NCBI RefSeq assembly: GCF_918797505.1
Contig: NC_092797.1
Location: 24,999,372-25,063,371 of the forward strand
Reading direction: 5' to 3'
From: Bemisia tabaci
Lineage: Eukaryota; Arthropoda; Insecta; Hemiptera; Aleyrodidae
Length of the DNA: 64,000 nt
This document shows positions 1 through 11,206 of the stretch, in pieces (position 1 is the stretch's first letter; every line of letters starts with the position of its first letter). Made by a program: the position numbers and the translations under genes. The notes below the pieces were generated by a model, which was not told the DNA's origin, did not search any database, and saw nothing but the letters and a program-made list of their open reading frames with translations.

Positions 1-1750
1 GGCCTAAAAATAGGGCTATTCCAGGGATAGCATGACAACGTGTCTATATTCTGGGCTTAGGACCCCGCTTTAGTCTTCGTTTCATATTAATCGTCTAAAG
101 CCAAAAGTTCCTTAGGTTTCTAAATTAGTGAATGTTCTATTTTTCGTTCCAAGAATTTCCCCCATGAACGGAGAGCCGCAGTATTTTATCATGAATGAAA
201 TCTGATGAAAATTCAAATCCAAGAATATTAAAACGAATTAATTCATCGGTTAGTAAAGTACTGAATATCGGGTGTGGTATTGAGGTTACACATGTTGAGA
301 TAACTTCCATGAATGCTGTTTTGGTGTTGCTCAGTAATCGTTATGCGGGTGCTTTTTTAACACTCAACAAAAATAAGAGCTTTTAATGTGCAGTGAAGCC
401 CTTGCGCATCCATGAAACTAGTTTCCTGGGTTTTTTTGTAATTCCACCCTCTTACTAAGACAGTCATCCTTGAGAAGTGAGAAAATTCTAAGGGAACTCT
501 TCAGACTTCTCAATGTATTTTTGCCACACTCTCCATCAAAAAAGATGTGATCAGCGGAATTAGATGGAAATGAATTGTCCGCATGAGTTTAGTGTCGTTC
601 CTCCGGGGAAAACATGCGAATATCATTAGTGCTTACATGTAGTTTGATTGGTATTTGTCAACCTTGAAGTTTCGAGAAACACCTGTATTACATTATTATA
701 CAAAGAAGCTCTTGCATCATTCTCACTTGAAGATTCCTCAAATTTGCCGTATTAATCTCGAAGAAAATTTTCAATATGAAACCGTGTATTTGTAGTTTCT
801 TTTTGCGCAACGGAATAAAATTGATCAGCAGTGTTTCAATCGGAAGTCCCGTATCGGGTCTGATGGTAAAAGTATCATGTGCAAAGCCCCTTTGAAAACT
901 AAAATTTAAAATACACATATAAAGTATTGACTCCTGTAAGTAATAACATCGGAGGATTGTCATAAGCAACTATGAATTAGAAGAATTCTGCACTGAACGA
1001 GCTTATCATATTATGAACTTAATGGGTCTAATATTATTTGGTCCTTAATCTGATTCAGTTTGGGTTTTAAAAATATTTTCCCAGTTTACGAAGTATCTCT
1101 TAAATACTCCCGTGTCCATGGCGCGGCACCGTGTTGTCATCAAGAGATTTCAGAATTTCATCATCTGAAATGACAAAATTGTCCTTGTCCTGGCCAGTAG
1201 TAGTATTTTACACTGTGTATTGTCTTCATTTTTTTTCGACTGTGTATTATATTATCAAAATTCAGACACGAAATACTGGAAGGTAATTGTTGTCGCTAAC
1301 GACGATTCCACTCTAGGTTACTTTAGGTTATGGTTGTAAATATGTTTTTACGGATTTAAAATCCTGATTTTTCCAAAACAGAATGTCAAATATTTTCCTG
1401 TAGATATTATTTATTTATTGATGTACCTATTGTAATAAATACCAAACCCTAATTTGTTGTTCATTTTTAAAGTCTTAGGCTCGACTCGTACCAAATTATC
1501 GGAACCGAAAGAATATGATCCCGTCTGCATAGCGTTCAAAATAAAAATGATACTGCAGTTTTTTAACTATACCCTACAAACTACAAGAAATTGTTCACTA
1601 ACAATCGTCATGATCTTCATTAATGCCCGATGTCAATCTGAGCTCAGTACCCGAACGAACGTTTTCCAGAATACAAATAAATGCCACGATACATTTCGGA
1701 TATTAGGTTTTGAAGGTTTTGAAAGAGCGCATATTGCATCTATTAAAACT
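1..1750. other. AT-rich stretch without recognisable gene
   Basis: Short open frames occur on both strands but none resembles a known family or shows a convincing set of splice sites. No long direct or inverted repeat within this stretch was noticed. Confidence 0.5.
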
Positions 1751-1810
1751 TAATTGGAAGCGAGTAAGGTAGGCCAAGTAGATGCATAAATTACATTTTA
1801 TTCAACCAGA

Positions 1811-1840
1811 TGCATTTCGGCCCATGGGGCCATCTTCAGT
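1811..1840 (-). repeat. Hairpin with hammerhead-like core (CTGAAGA ... GAAA)
   Basis: On the minus strand CTGAAGA is followed by a short GC hairpin (GGCCC, CAT, GGGCC) and then GAAA, after which TGCATC follows. The pattern CUGANGA - helix II - GAAA is the conserved core order of hammerhead ribozymes. An extra T sits before the helix, and I could not find a good helix I, so activity is doubtful. The same arrangement with a different helix occurs at 34,571-34,760 and, more weakly, at 63,560-63,581. It may mark the end of a retroelement family. Confidence 0.4.
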
Positions 1841-2255
1841 CGTATACATATGAAAGCGCAGCATACAAGCAAATATGCATGCAAAATCGAAAAGCATGCA
1901 ATTGAGAATGAAACTACGGGCACTAACTACCTCATAGGTGGCACAGGTGGAAAGTGAAAAGTCGGATATTGTTAGGAGACAAACAAAAAACTATTCTACT
2001 CTCAGACTTTGCTTAAAATTTAAAAAAAAAATAAATAAATAACAATAAAGCTAGCTCCAAGCTGGCATTGGTTTCCGTTTTTCTCCTTCATCCATCCGTA
2101 TTCTTAAAGGCGAGGGATTTCCTCCTACGGGGACAAGGCGCGCCCCCGAACCTGTCCTGCTTGGTAAGCAGGGCAAAGGGTGCGCTGCTCCAATGCACCT
2201 TTCGTGGGGGGTAAATCACGGAGCGCCCCATTTTTGGTGGTGATAAGCAATTTCC

Positions 2256-3041
2256 TCAGCAGATGCAGGGGAATATGGGCTGCTTTTTTGTAGTCGACCC
2301 CCAGCTGCTTGCTGTTTTGTGCTTTTGTGTAGCGGGGTCAATTCGACAAACACGTGGCGCAACGGAGATGTCGGCTCTCTCCGTGGCGCCGCGCATGCGT
2401 TCCCAACTCAACCCTTCCAACACGGATGATCCGCGGGGTGTTGGTTCTTGACATGCACCGTCACCCCCAGTGTCACGCCGGGGGGGTGCCGGAACGTCTC
2501 TTGGCGCGGGAACCATTCGCGGTGCAGGGTAATTTTGGATGGCCCATTCATTAACCTCGCGTTCTGTAATCAACACGTCGCCACCTGTGGCAGCGACTGG
2601 TTGACACAGAGCTCTGATACACCTTATAGGAGTAGCTCCCCCGTCGATAAACCGCATGCGGCGAGAGGGCTCCTTAAATTTGGAGCACAACGGTAGCCGG
2701 AAGTTCTGTCTGCTTTTATAAATGGAAATGTCCAGCACACATTTATTTCTAGGAAAGAATTCGTCAGTATTGGCCTCCGGGTCGGCTGCAGTCCTGCGTG
2801 ATTCCAAGAAATGAAAAAACATCGTTACACATTTTCTCAGTGCAGCCATACTCACAAAGTAAGTTTTCTGCAAGGAAATTACGTGAAACGAAATCTTTTC
2901 GTCTCTCGAAATTACGCAGGAGTTAGGGAGTGCATTATGCGATTCCAAATACTCCATTTCTTTCTCCCCGTGGACAAGCCGGACGCACGATTTCTCAATA
3001 AAAGGATATCCTCCCCGTCTTCTGGGACAACCGGGGGTCCA
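2256..3041 (-). pseudogene. Archaeo-eukaryotic primase (PrimPol/UL52-like) core, partial
   Basis: The open frame reads on from the helicase fragment immediately upstream, separated only by the TAA at 3,042-3,044; the first ATG is at 2,957. From that ATG, residues 20-26 give EKISFHV, the S-x-H motif of primase-polymerases. Residues 74-90 contain VLDISIYKSRQNFRLP, which fits the third AEP motif (hD.sVY...R.FRL), followed by SSK-like CSKF. The first acidic motif that AEPs normally have upstream is not visible, so the catalytic triad is incomplete. After about residue 110 the frame turns into proline/arginine-rich sequence without recognisable homology. AEPs of this type synthesise primers in viruses and mobile elements as well as in PrimPol. 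It may be one fused polypeptide with the helicase, or two neighbouring genes. Confidence 0.65.
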
Positions 3042-4085
3042 TTATACGTTGGAAGTAAGAATATTTAAGGCATATCTGCTTACGGAGAAATGAGCGTCAT
3101 TACCCAATTTCTTTACTTCAACAGAGAACCCTACCCGCCGCAGCAAAATCAAAGTGCTCATAAGTATGAGACAATATTGGACAGTTTTACCCTTTAACGC
3201 ACCATATTGTTTCAACTTGTAAACACCTAAATCCGTTATCGACCGATCAATTATCCCTGCGAGGATTTTAGCTAACAAAAGGAGAGAGCTGAAATGAGGG
3301 GCCGGGTGTTTCTGCGTCTCCTCGATAAGTTTGAAGACAAAACCCTCATCCGCGAAAGGAAATTCCTCTCGATGAGTAAAATTCTCTTTACACTCTAGAC
3401 AATTATAACACCGCGACCTTACAATATCGTCAACGTTTACACTTTCGCGGTCTCGAGTGAAATGCGAATATATGAGATAATGACAGCATCCATAATTCTG
3501 GTTCCAAATCCCAAAATTTAGGACAGCGTCATTGTTCGATATGACGGATTTCAATTGCTTCAGCTTCAACGTACAAGTGAGACTGAAATAATCGTATGTA
3601 CCACTCGTTATCAAAATAGCATCTCCCCCTGCCATTCGTGGATCTCTACCGCACCTCCCTATTTCTTGGACGTATTCCACAAAAGACGCCGCACTATTAT
3701 ATCCGATGTGGATAACGTAAGAAAGTCTCCCGTTGTTGATCCCGAGACTTAAAGCTGACGTACTTATTATCAAAGGGGTGAGCCCCTCATTCCAGGAAAG
3801 AACTCTCGCTGCCTTCTCGTCTGGAGATAAGTGGGCGTGGTAATAAGTACACAGAATACCTCTACGCCTTAATTCGTCGCATAAACGCTCAACGCCTTCT
3901 CTGTTATTGATGAATATGATCCCCACTCTGTCACTTAATTCCTTCCGTAGGAAATTGCGGATCAAGTATCGAGCGAGACTGCTAGGCATATGCTTAATGC
4001 ACGTAATCCCCGTGGGGGTGAGGGTACTGGGGTGTTTGTGTTTAACGCCGCTGTTGCCTCGGGAAAGTGTTTCCATGTGCTCCAT
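3042..4085 (-). pseudogene. RecQ-like DNA helicase, C-terminal half
   Basis: A 347-residue frame. Homology starts near residue 35, so the ATG at 4,085 is probably not a real start. It has helicase motif IV (GIIFINNREGVERL, residues 55-68), the YHAHLSPDEK segment (82-91), motif V (TSALSLGIN, 109-117) and motif VI (QEIGRCGRD, 140-148). A RecQ zinc-binding cluster follows with cysteines at 200/201, 226, 229 and 232 (CYNCLEC). The first RecA-like domain with the Walker A and DEAH boxes is missing. The upstream sequence belongs to a different frame of another protein (the pseudogene at 4,012-5,647), so an internal deletion probably joined the two. The helicase frame ends at TAA and the same frame continues into a primase domain. 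It unwinds DNA in intact relatives; this copy cannot bind ATP normally. Confidence 0.8.
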
Positions 4086-5647
4086 GCACTTGGTTTTCCT
4101 CGTAAAGAAAACGAGGAGGTGAGATCACATCCGGTATATGCGTGGAAACCTCGTAAGGCTTCCGCCTTTTCAGCTCCGATGCTTAAAAGAATGAGGTTGA
4201 TGGAAAGAAATCGATGTTGTGCCCCGTTGCCCAACTGTATGCATATCTCTCCCAGGACCTTTGAGTTAAGGCGAACAGCAAAATAAATTGCAAGTACAAC
4301 AATATCTGTGTCAGCGGTTGAACTTATGACTTTCTTTGAGCCAAATTAGGCACAATCTTGAGCATGAAGGAATATACGACTGTCAGCCTCTTCCTCCATT
4401 CTGCATTTTATCCCTTGCATCAATGTCTGATCAGGATGGTAAGAGATTATTTTTGAATCTACCTCTGTTGTTACAATAACATCAGGGAATTTGTGAAAGC
4501 TATGAGCGTCTCAGCAGAGGAAGTTCTGCCAATTTTACGGAACTTATTCACATGGACACTATCCGGCGAACGCCATCTCCTCTTTTCTCTCGTAAATATT
4601 TCTTAAGACTCGTCGAAGAATACGTTTCCCAGGAGATTTGAATTCTCTTTGACTTCATGTAACTTATAATTCTCTTTTTTTTTTTAAATTCAAAGTTCAA
4701 GTATTCTCCAACATTTTTTGTTGACCTGAGAAAAATTGAACGGTCAAGCGCAGCGCCATCATTGATTGGCATCTGCGTTCTCCTCAAAAGCTGGTTGTTC
4801 TGCCGATTCTTCCAAAATTTTGAGGAGCTGCGCTTTGGCGCTAGGCCTCAATGCAACATTTGAAGAAAGAGAAGGCGGAGCACTTGTATTTTCAAATTCG
4901 AAAAATGCATCCAAATTCAATTCTCTGTTCTGGCTAACTATGAACGCCCTGGAGAGAAGTTTGACGTCGTTCTTCAAATCTCCCATAATAGCTGGTGCTC
5001 TATTTGTTGGAGTGAAACCGAATGTTTTGGCTTCGTTTTTCTTAAGCGTATGATAGATGTTAATTTTTGCTTCCTCACTGGACACTCCCATGTAAATCTC
5101 TTATGAAGATCTGAGGCCGTTTTCTCAGCTTTGCTCAAAGTCTCTATTCGAGCTTTATCCAGTACAACTTTGGAGTCCCCAACCAATAAATCAGCTGAAT
5201 TTTCCTGAAATGGATTGCCAAAGTGAAGAATACTCTCTTTGAAAGCTCTGACTTCAGCACGATATTTTGTTTGGAATGAGGAATATTGTTCATGATGAAG
5301 AGTTTTTTTGAAATTGTCGACGATTCTGCTCCAAAATCCTCAGGTACACTCCTCAATTGTGGCCCACACAGCATCCAGCGACGTAGCATGGCTGCATCAT
5401 GTAGAAGATCTCTGGCTCCTCCAGTCCCCTTGACTACAGCGCTGTTTTGTTCGTGAGCTTGATCTACAGCTATAGCATAGAAGGAATTGCAGCTATTGAG
5501 AATAGCGAAGTTTCCGCTAGAATATTGGGCGTGTACCTCTGGAGCTCGCTCCTGTAATTCTTGTAGGTCTTTAACATGCACAGTCAACCACCGAGCGTAG
5601 GGGATGTGATCGAAAAAGAAAAAATGAAAAACAACTTGATCAGCCAA
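4012..5647 (-). pseudogene. Broken copy of a large invertebrate repeat-encoded protein with XPG/FEN-like motifs
   Basis: Several frames in order reconstruct a family I recognise as a common uncharacterised protein in Hydra, coral, mollusc and insect genomes. In order from the 5' side: YARWLTVHVKDL and DQAHEQNSAVVKG with RRWM (5,350-5,600); GNPFQENSADLL (about 5,190-5,230); FIVSQNRELNLDAFF and FENTSAPPSLS (about 4,860-4,960); DGAALDRSIFL and SLKKYLREKRGDGVRR (4,550-4,760); EEEADSRIFLHAQ, STADTDIVVLA and GFHAYTGCDLTSSF (4,050-4,400). Frameshifts fall between blocks, and a TAA interrupts the block near 4,350. The E-A-D, D-T-D and G-C-D motifs, plus a glycine-rich turn before KPSAW, resemble an XPG/FEN-type nuclease; that functional reading is my inference. 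The N-terminal part is absent upstream of 5,647. It is clearly non-functional here. Confidence 0.75.
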
Positions 5648-6497
5648 AATTCACACAATAAAATAACAACTTAATTTAGGGATAATACTGAAAAAATAAG
5701 GAAAAAAACCAAGGATAAACAAAAAAAACCCGGAACGTTTCAGAATATTAACAATTCCATTTTCAACCGGAAAAATAAAAATAAAAATGAGCCGTCGATT
5801 TGTTGTAACTGCGAGACGGAGAGCCAAAATTCACATACTAAAATAACAGCTTAATTGGGGGAAAAGGCTGCATAAAAAAGAAAATATAAGAAAAAAAACA
5901 ACAACAAAGGATGAACAAAAAACCCGGAACGTTTCCGAATATTAACACTTCCATTTTCAACCAGAAAAATAAAAATAAAAATGAGCCGTCGATTCGCTGT
6001 TATTGCGAGTCCGAGACTCTTTTATTATGAATAAGGAAAACCAGGGCGTCATTTTTTCAGAGAGCTGACAAATAAATCATAGTCCCCACTTATTCTTAAT
6101 GAGCGTACAAAACTCAAGAGTAAAATTCAAAAATTCATGTTTCATCATAACATTACAAATTATTTAGAGGTTAATGTAAACAAAAATCACATAATTCAAA
6201 ATAGTCTCAATAGTACCTTCCATACGAGACCAACAGTTTTAAAATCGAAGGAATGGTTAAAGAGATCCAGCGCGTTTTATACTTATGAAGCGCGCCCGTG
6301 GCCACGAGTGCGGGGTGGAAATCGCGCGCCGCGGCCGACCGCGCGTCACTTAAATGACTCTCGCGGGTTAATCACTCGTAGCACTAAAAAGGTCATGGTA
6401 TCAAATTAAACGCGAGATTAAAGCTCACCTCTTGTTATTAAAGAGATAAAATCAATTTTTAAAACTTATTTTGCTTTGAAATTTTAGGAATTTTCAA
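5253..6497. repeat. 1.25-kb direct duplication, copy 1
   Basis: This segment is repeated almost perfectly at 7,165-8,410, offset 1,912-1,913 bp with one extra A in a poly-A run of copy 2. It contains the HEQN-domain part of the large pseudogene, a roughly 180-bp tandem pair and an AT-rich tail. Copy 1 is continuous with the rest of the pseudogene at its left edge; copy 2 is not. So copy 1 is the source and copy 2 the derived segment. Confidence 0.95.
5642..6015. repeat. Two tandem copies of a roughly 180-bp unit
   Basis: Both units start with (c/g)agccaaaattcaca, run through a poly-A-rich stretch and cccggaacgttt, and end in atgagccgtcgatt. They are clearly similar but diverged. The same pair recurs at 7,554-7,928 inside the duplicated block, so the tandem pair predates the larger duplication. 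Confidence 0.85.
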
Positions 6498-7160
6498 TTG
6501 GGATACGGCTGCCATCTGAAAGTTGACATCAATTTATTTCACTGCTTCTCCCCATTTCAATTAAAGCGTTGGAAACTGAGGAGTCACTCGTTCGTTTCAA
6601 TCCGATAAACTTGATTAATCCGATAAGGACTTGATTGTTTGAAATGCGCAGCTCAAGGCATCTTTTTCGGCTAACACTTTGGTGATAATCATTTTACTGA
6701 TCTGACAAGGTTTTAATGTTTATCGCTAAAAATTGTGTCTATGCGTTTAGAGAGGTTTCTTGCTATTGGTTCAAGTGTGTCCTTGTTGTCAAGTTGAAGT
6801 CCAAATGCGCATGCGCGGCTACCAGAAAAGTGCGAGAATCTCGCGTAAGTCTGGCATCATTCCGCACACACAGAGAAACCAACAACACTATACTAGCCAG
6901 TCACTACTAATTACGCAATCAAACCGAGAGTCATAAAAGTCACTTTCTCTCCCCAAAAGGGAGAAAAACACTAATACAAGAGTTCACACTTATCCGCGCA
7001 CTTATACTTGATCACAGACTCAAAACAATCATAACAAAAGTTCGAAAAAACTACGAAAGAACGGCAAAAACACTGGAGCGAGGTGGAACGAGGTCCTAAC
7101 AGATCCGATGCGCTGTTGCCAAATCCCCCTCTAAGAATTGGGATACGGCTGCCATCTGAA
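6496..7160. repeat. Spacer bounded by 25-bp direct repeats
   Basis: A 25-bp sequence containing gggatacggctgccatctga stands at 6,496-6,520 and again at 7,136-7,160, exactly at the borders between the spacer and the two copies of the 1.25-kb duplication. The spacer itself has no recognisable gene. The layout fits a tandem duplication with a template switch, or insertion by homology, rather than a simple transposon. Confidence 0.85.
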
Positions 7161-7164
7161 CGCA

Positions 7165-7560
7165 TTCAGCACGATATTTTGTTTGGAATGAGGAATATTG
7201 TTCATGATGAAGAGTTTTTTTGAAATTGTCGACGATTCTGCTCCAAAATCCTCAGGTACACTCCTCAATTGTGGCCCACACAGCATCCAACGACGTAGCA
7301 TGGCTGCATCATGTAGAAGATCTCTGGCTCCTCCAGTCCCCTTGACTACAGCGCTGTTTTGTTCGTGAGCTTGATCTACAGCTATAGCATAGAAGGAATT
7401 GCAGCTATTGAGAATAGCGAAGTTTCCGCTAGAATATTGGGCGTGTACCTCTGGAGCTCACTCCTGTAATTCTTGTAGGTCTTTAACATGCACAGTCAAC
7501 CACCGAGCGTAGGGGATGTGATCGAAAAAGAAAAAATGAAAAACAACTTGATCAGCCAAA
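7165..7560 (-). pseudogene. Second fragment of the large invertebrate repeat protein (HEQN block)
   Basis: Repeats the YARW ... HEQN ... RRWM block seen at 5,253-5,650 with only a few base changes. It stops at the duplication border near 7,165 and has no continuation into the downstream blocks, so it is a non-functional fragment. Confidence 0.8.
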
Positions 7561-8410
7561 ATTCACACAATAAAATAACAACTTAATTTAGGGATAATAC
7601 TGAAAAAATAAGGAAAAAAACCAAGGATAAACAAAAAAAAACCCGGAACGTTTCAGAATATTAACAATTCCATTTTCAACCGGAAAAATAAAAATAAAAA
7701 TGAGCCGTCGATTTGTTGTAACTGCGAGACGGAGAGCCAAAATTCACATACTAAAATAACAGCTTAATTGGGGGAAAAGGCTGCATAAAAAAGAAAATAT
7801 AAGAAAAAAAACAACAACAAAGGATGAACAAAAAACCCGGAACGTTTCCGAATATTAACACTTCCATTTTCAACCAGAAAAATAAAAATAAAAATGAGCC
7901 GTCGATTCGCTGTTATTGCGAGTCCGAGACTCTTTTATTATGAATAAGGAAAACCAGGGCGTCATTTTTTCAGAGAGCTGACAAATAAATCATAGTCCCC
8001 ACTTATTCTTAATGAGCGTACAAAACTCAAGAGTAAAATTCAAAAATTCATGTTTCATCATAACATTACAAATTATTTAGAGGTTAATGTAAACAAAAAT
8101 CACATAATTCAAAATAGTCTCAATAGTACCTTCCATACGAGACCAACAGTTTTAAAATCGAAGGAATGGTTAAAGAGATCCAGCGCGTTTTATACTTATG
8201 AAGCGCGCCCGTGGCCACGAGTGCGGGGTGGAAATCGCGCGCCGCGGCCGGCCGCGCGTCACTTAAATGACTCTCGCGGGTTAATCACTCGTAGCACTAA
8301 AAAGGTCATGGTATCAAATTAAACGCGAGATTAAAGCTCACCTCTTGTTATTAAAGAGATAAAATCAATTTTTAAAACTTATTTTGCTTTGAAATTTTAG
8401 GAATTTTCAA
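7165..8410. repeat. 1.25-kb direct duplication, copy 2
   Basis: Near-identical to 5,253-6,497. Beyond 8,410 the sequence diverges at once (gaattttcaa is the last shared string). Confidence 0.95.
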
Positions 8411-9000
8411 AAAAAGACAAAAATTTAGAATATTCGACACATTGTTTGTCAAGTCGAATCTTTCATAATTTAACCATATTCTGGACCCTTTTAGCTCTCA
8501 CTTAAAGAAAAGAAAATCAAGATCGGACATTTAGCAACAGAGATATAGCACTTCAAAAAAGCACTTGGCCGCTATCTTCGCCCCTGCACGAATTTGAATG
8601 TGGTTCTATGGACCAAAACTACCCTATTTCTGCATAAAATGACTCCCTGAAGTGGCAATTTCCAATGAAAAGGAAAATCGTCGATTTTGACCGTACCCAC
8701 CGTAGTAGTAGGCGATTTGGAGTACGAAAGAGCATCGGATGTCTTATTAGAGCAGTCAGGTCTTCAGTGCTAGAAAGAAGCTTACTAAATATGATAATAG
8801 GGATAGGATATATTCTTCAGGCGTCATCTCCCAACACCACGTGTTGAATTTACCTCCTTGTAAGCTTTTTGACCCCTAAATTTTTCACGATCACTAATCA
8901 CTGAAAGAATTGTAGCTCCTAACAACTCATTACAGGATCATTGCTTCAGAGACTTTAACGCAGGACTAGAAAATTTTAAATGTCAAGAAACGTATCTGCT
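8411..9000. other. No recognisable feature
   Basis: AT-rich DNA with only short open frames on either strand; no repeat partner in this window was noticed. Confidence 0.4.
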
Positions 9001-9004
9001 AGAC

Positions 9005-9255
9005 ACTATTCTGCCGTTCTAAGCAAGGACGCCGTATAAGCATTCGAGAGTTGCCAAGTTTCTTCCGATAAAGTGACCATTTTTGAGGAAAACCATCAAT
9101 ATTTTTTCTTGAAATTTTCAGACGTTTAGACCAAATTACAAACAAAATTATCTGAGAAATTCGAAGAAAAATATAGACACATTTTCTTGAAAATCAGTGA
9201 TTTATCAAATGAAATTTGGCAACGCCTGAAGGCTCGTACGGCGTTCTTCCTTAGC
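9005..9255. mobile_element. MITE, 'GCACAGCAG/ACGCCGTATG' family, copy 1
   Basis: About 250 bp with imperfect terminal inverted repeats. The left arm reads ...aaggacgccgtataagca...gttgcca; the right arm reads ...tggcaacg...gtacggcgttcttcc. Related copies lie at 32,039-32,297 and 53,219-53,476. There is no coding capacity; the middle is AT-rich. Confidence 0.75.
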
Positions 9256-9346
9256 ATAGCAGTATCTTGAGCAGTTTCTTTTTTTGACATTACACTGAAA
9301 AAAAAACTCCGACCGTGGGAGCCGCAATTACGGGTTATATAGACAT

Positions 9347-9482
9347 ACCGTCCGTTCCGGGCTTAAAGGCCGAAAATTCCGGCTGCTGGAGGCGCAGCTT
9401 CGATTGCTTCGGGTTCAGAGGCCGAAGCTACGGCTCCAGCAGCCGGAATTTTCGGCCGTTGAGCCCGGAACGGACGGTATGT
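9347..9482. repeat. GC-rich inverted repeat (hairpin)
   Basis: Arms of about 58 bp run from cataccgtccgttccggg to its complement cccggaacggacggtatg, with a short spacer. The stem is GC-rich in AT-rich surroundings. A left end resembling the CACTGAAAAAAAA end of other palindromic elements lies at about 9,295. Probably a non-autonomous foldback element. Confidence 0.8.
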
Positions 9483-9490
9483 CTAAATTC

Positions 9491-11206
9491 TAACGATGGC
9501 GGGAAAGGAGAATTGTCTCCAATTTAAAGCTCCTTCACATTAGAAACATACCGATGTCCATGCGGTGGAATGTTTCCTGATGGATAAACCTCGTTGCTGC
9601 GGTTCATGTTCCAGGCTGAATGCGCTCCATGATATCACCATTTCGTGATAAAACGATAAATCGTAAATGCAGTTGTCACTCTCAGGGTCAGACACCAGTT
9701 ACCGATGGGCCAGTCGCGCCTGTCAAAGAACCGTGTTTCAACAATTTTTGATCATAGTTCAGAGAAGAATAACAAAATCTATATCTTATTATCAAGTTTC
9801 ACGGCCAGGAGTAACTGTGCCATCGCCTCTCAAAAAATACAGCATAATGACGTTATCCGCCGCCGCGGTGCTTTTAATGGTTTTTTCTACCTTGTTTTCA
9901 TCCGTATTTTAACTTGATGAACTCGATTTTAACTTGAATCACTAAATGCGAAGTTAGAAGAACCCATGTTATCTACTATTGCAGGAGATGACGTATTAAA
10001 CCGTGTTATTGGAATTGCAGCAGCTCCCGGAATATTGGACTAAAAGGCGTTTTGATTGATTTCATTATACTTTATTGGGTCAAAGCTTAAACCATCCAAA
10101 CTCCATTCTGTGACCAGTGCGGCACACTGGCCGACTCTAAACAAAATTTATTGCTGAGAGCCGCAATGAAGTGATAAAATTAGATGCATGAGCTTGAGCA
10201 TAACATCTTTTTTTTTAGGATACATATTTTATACCAGCGCGGAATGATAAAAATGTATTGGAATTATGCAGGTGTGGAAATCATTCATATTCAGTCCAGT
10301 GTCATATATTTAAAAATCCCGGTTGAAAGCAGTAGGGAGTAAAATGGGGTGCTACGTAATAACTTTGTATAATTTTTCCGCGATACACCGTCCTTACTAT
10401 GCATCTGAAGATTCACTGCTCTTCCAAAGAAGGGGACCAAAAGGATGGTGTTGCATTACGAGTACCACTGAATGAAGAGCTATACTAACGGTTCTGTGAA
10501 CTACTGTTTTCAGGCCACAAATATCAGCTGAATAGCAGCAGCACTGTCACATTCCTCTGCACAATAGATTTGGAATAAATTTTCCCTTGCAACAAGCATC
10601 TCCTTTTTAAATGGACTGTACCGAAACGTTTACCTCGTTCTGATCGCACTTCGGAATCTGGAATGCTTAAGAAACTCGTTCGTGCCGTGAAAAAAGTTAT
10701 TTGATAAGTCCACTACTCTCTACACCGTAGCTCAACTCAATATTTCTGTCGCTATATAGATGACTTTGTGCCGATTATATTCTGGAGAAAGCATACATTT
10801 GCAGTTTATGTATTTATTGCAAATACAGTTATGAACGGTACTTTTCTATGATAGTTTTTTAATGCTTTCTATAAGAACCAGAGAAAAGAATTGCTGCAGT
10901 CGAAACGCAATCGCAATGTTTCTGAGCTCACGGCCACCCAACATGCGGTCCACACGCCTGCATCTGCAGGAAAGTCATGTGATGCAGGTTGGGGGATAAT
11001 GCAGAAATCGTATTTAAGGGTTGAATTATGACTGACATTGCAAGCACCTTGAAATTAGATTTTAAACAACCAAGTATCTGCTCAACTGCCCAACTTCTAG
11101 AGTAGATACACTGATCAAACATTATAAAAGCACGTATAACACTTTGATTTCGCATACATTTTCTCAGTTTCAAAGTCTTAATCCTCAAGTTAAAGACGCT
11201 TGTATA
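9491..11206. other. Intergenic stretch without recognisable gene
   Basis: Open frames are short and not supported by motif or splice context. An 86-codon minus-strand frame at 10,928-11,188 was examined and not recognised. Confidence 0.4.

Noticed and set aside
1811..1840. Active hammerhead ribozyme
   Set aside because: The conserved core order is there, but an extra base precedes helix II and no convincing helix I flanks it; kept only as a motif.
2263..2696. Plus-strand open frames opposite the primase
   Set aside because: They are antisense shadows of the minus-strand frame and have no motif of their own.
5253..8410. LTR retrotransposon with 1.25-kb LTRs
   Set aside because: The repeated segment contains part of a coding pseudogene, ends are not TG...CA, and no gag or pol lies between the copies.
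10928..11188. 86-codon minus-strand frame as a gene
   Set aside because: Sequence looks partly protein-like but matches no family I know and has no splice sites or repeat partner.
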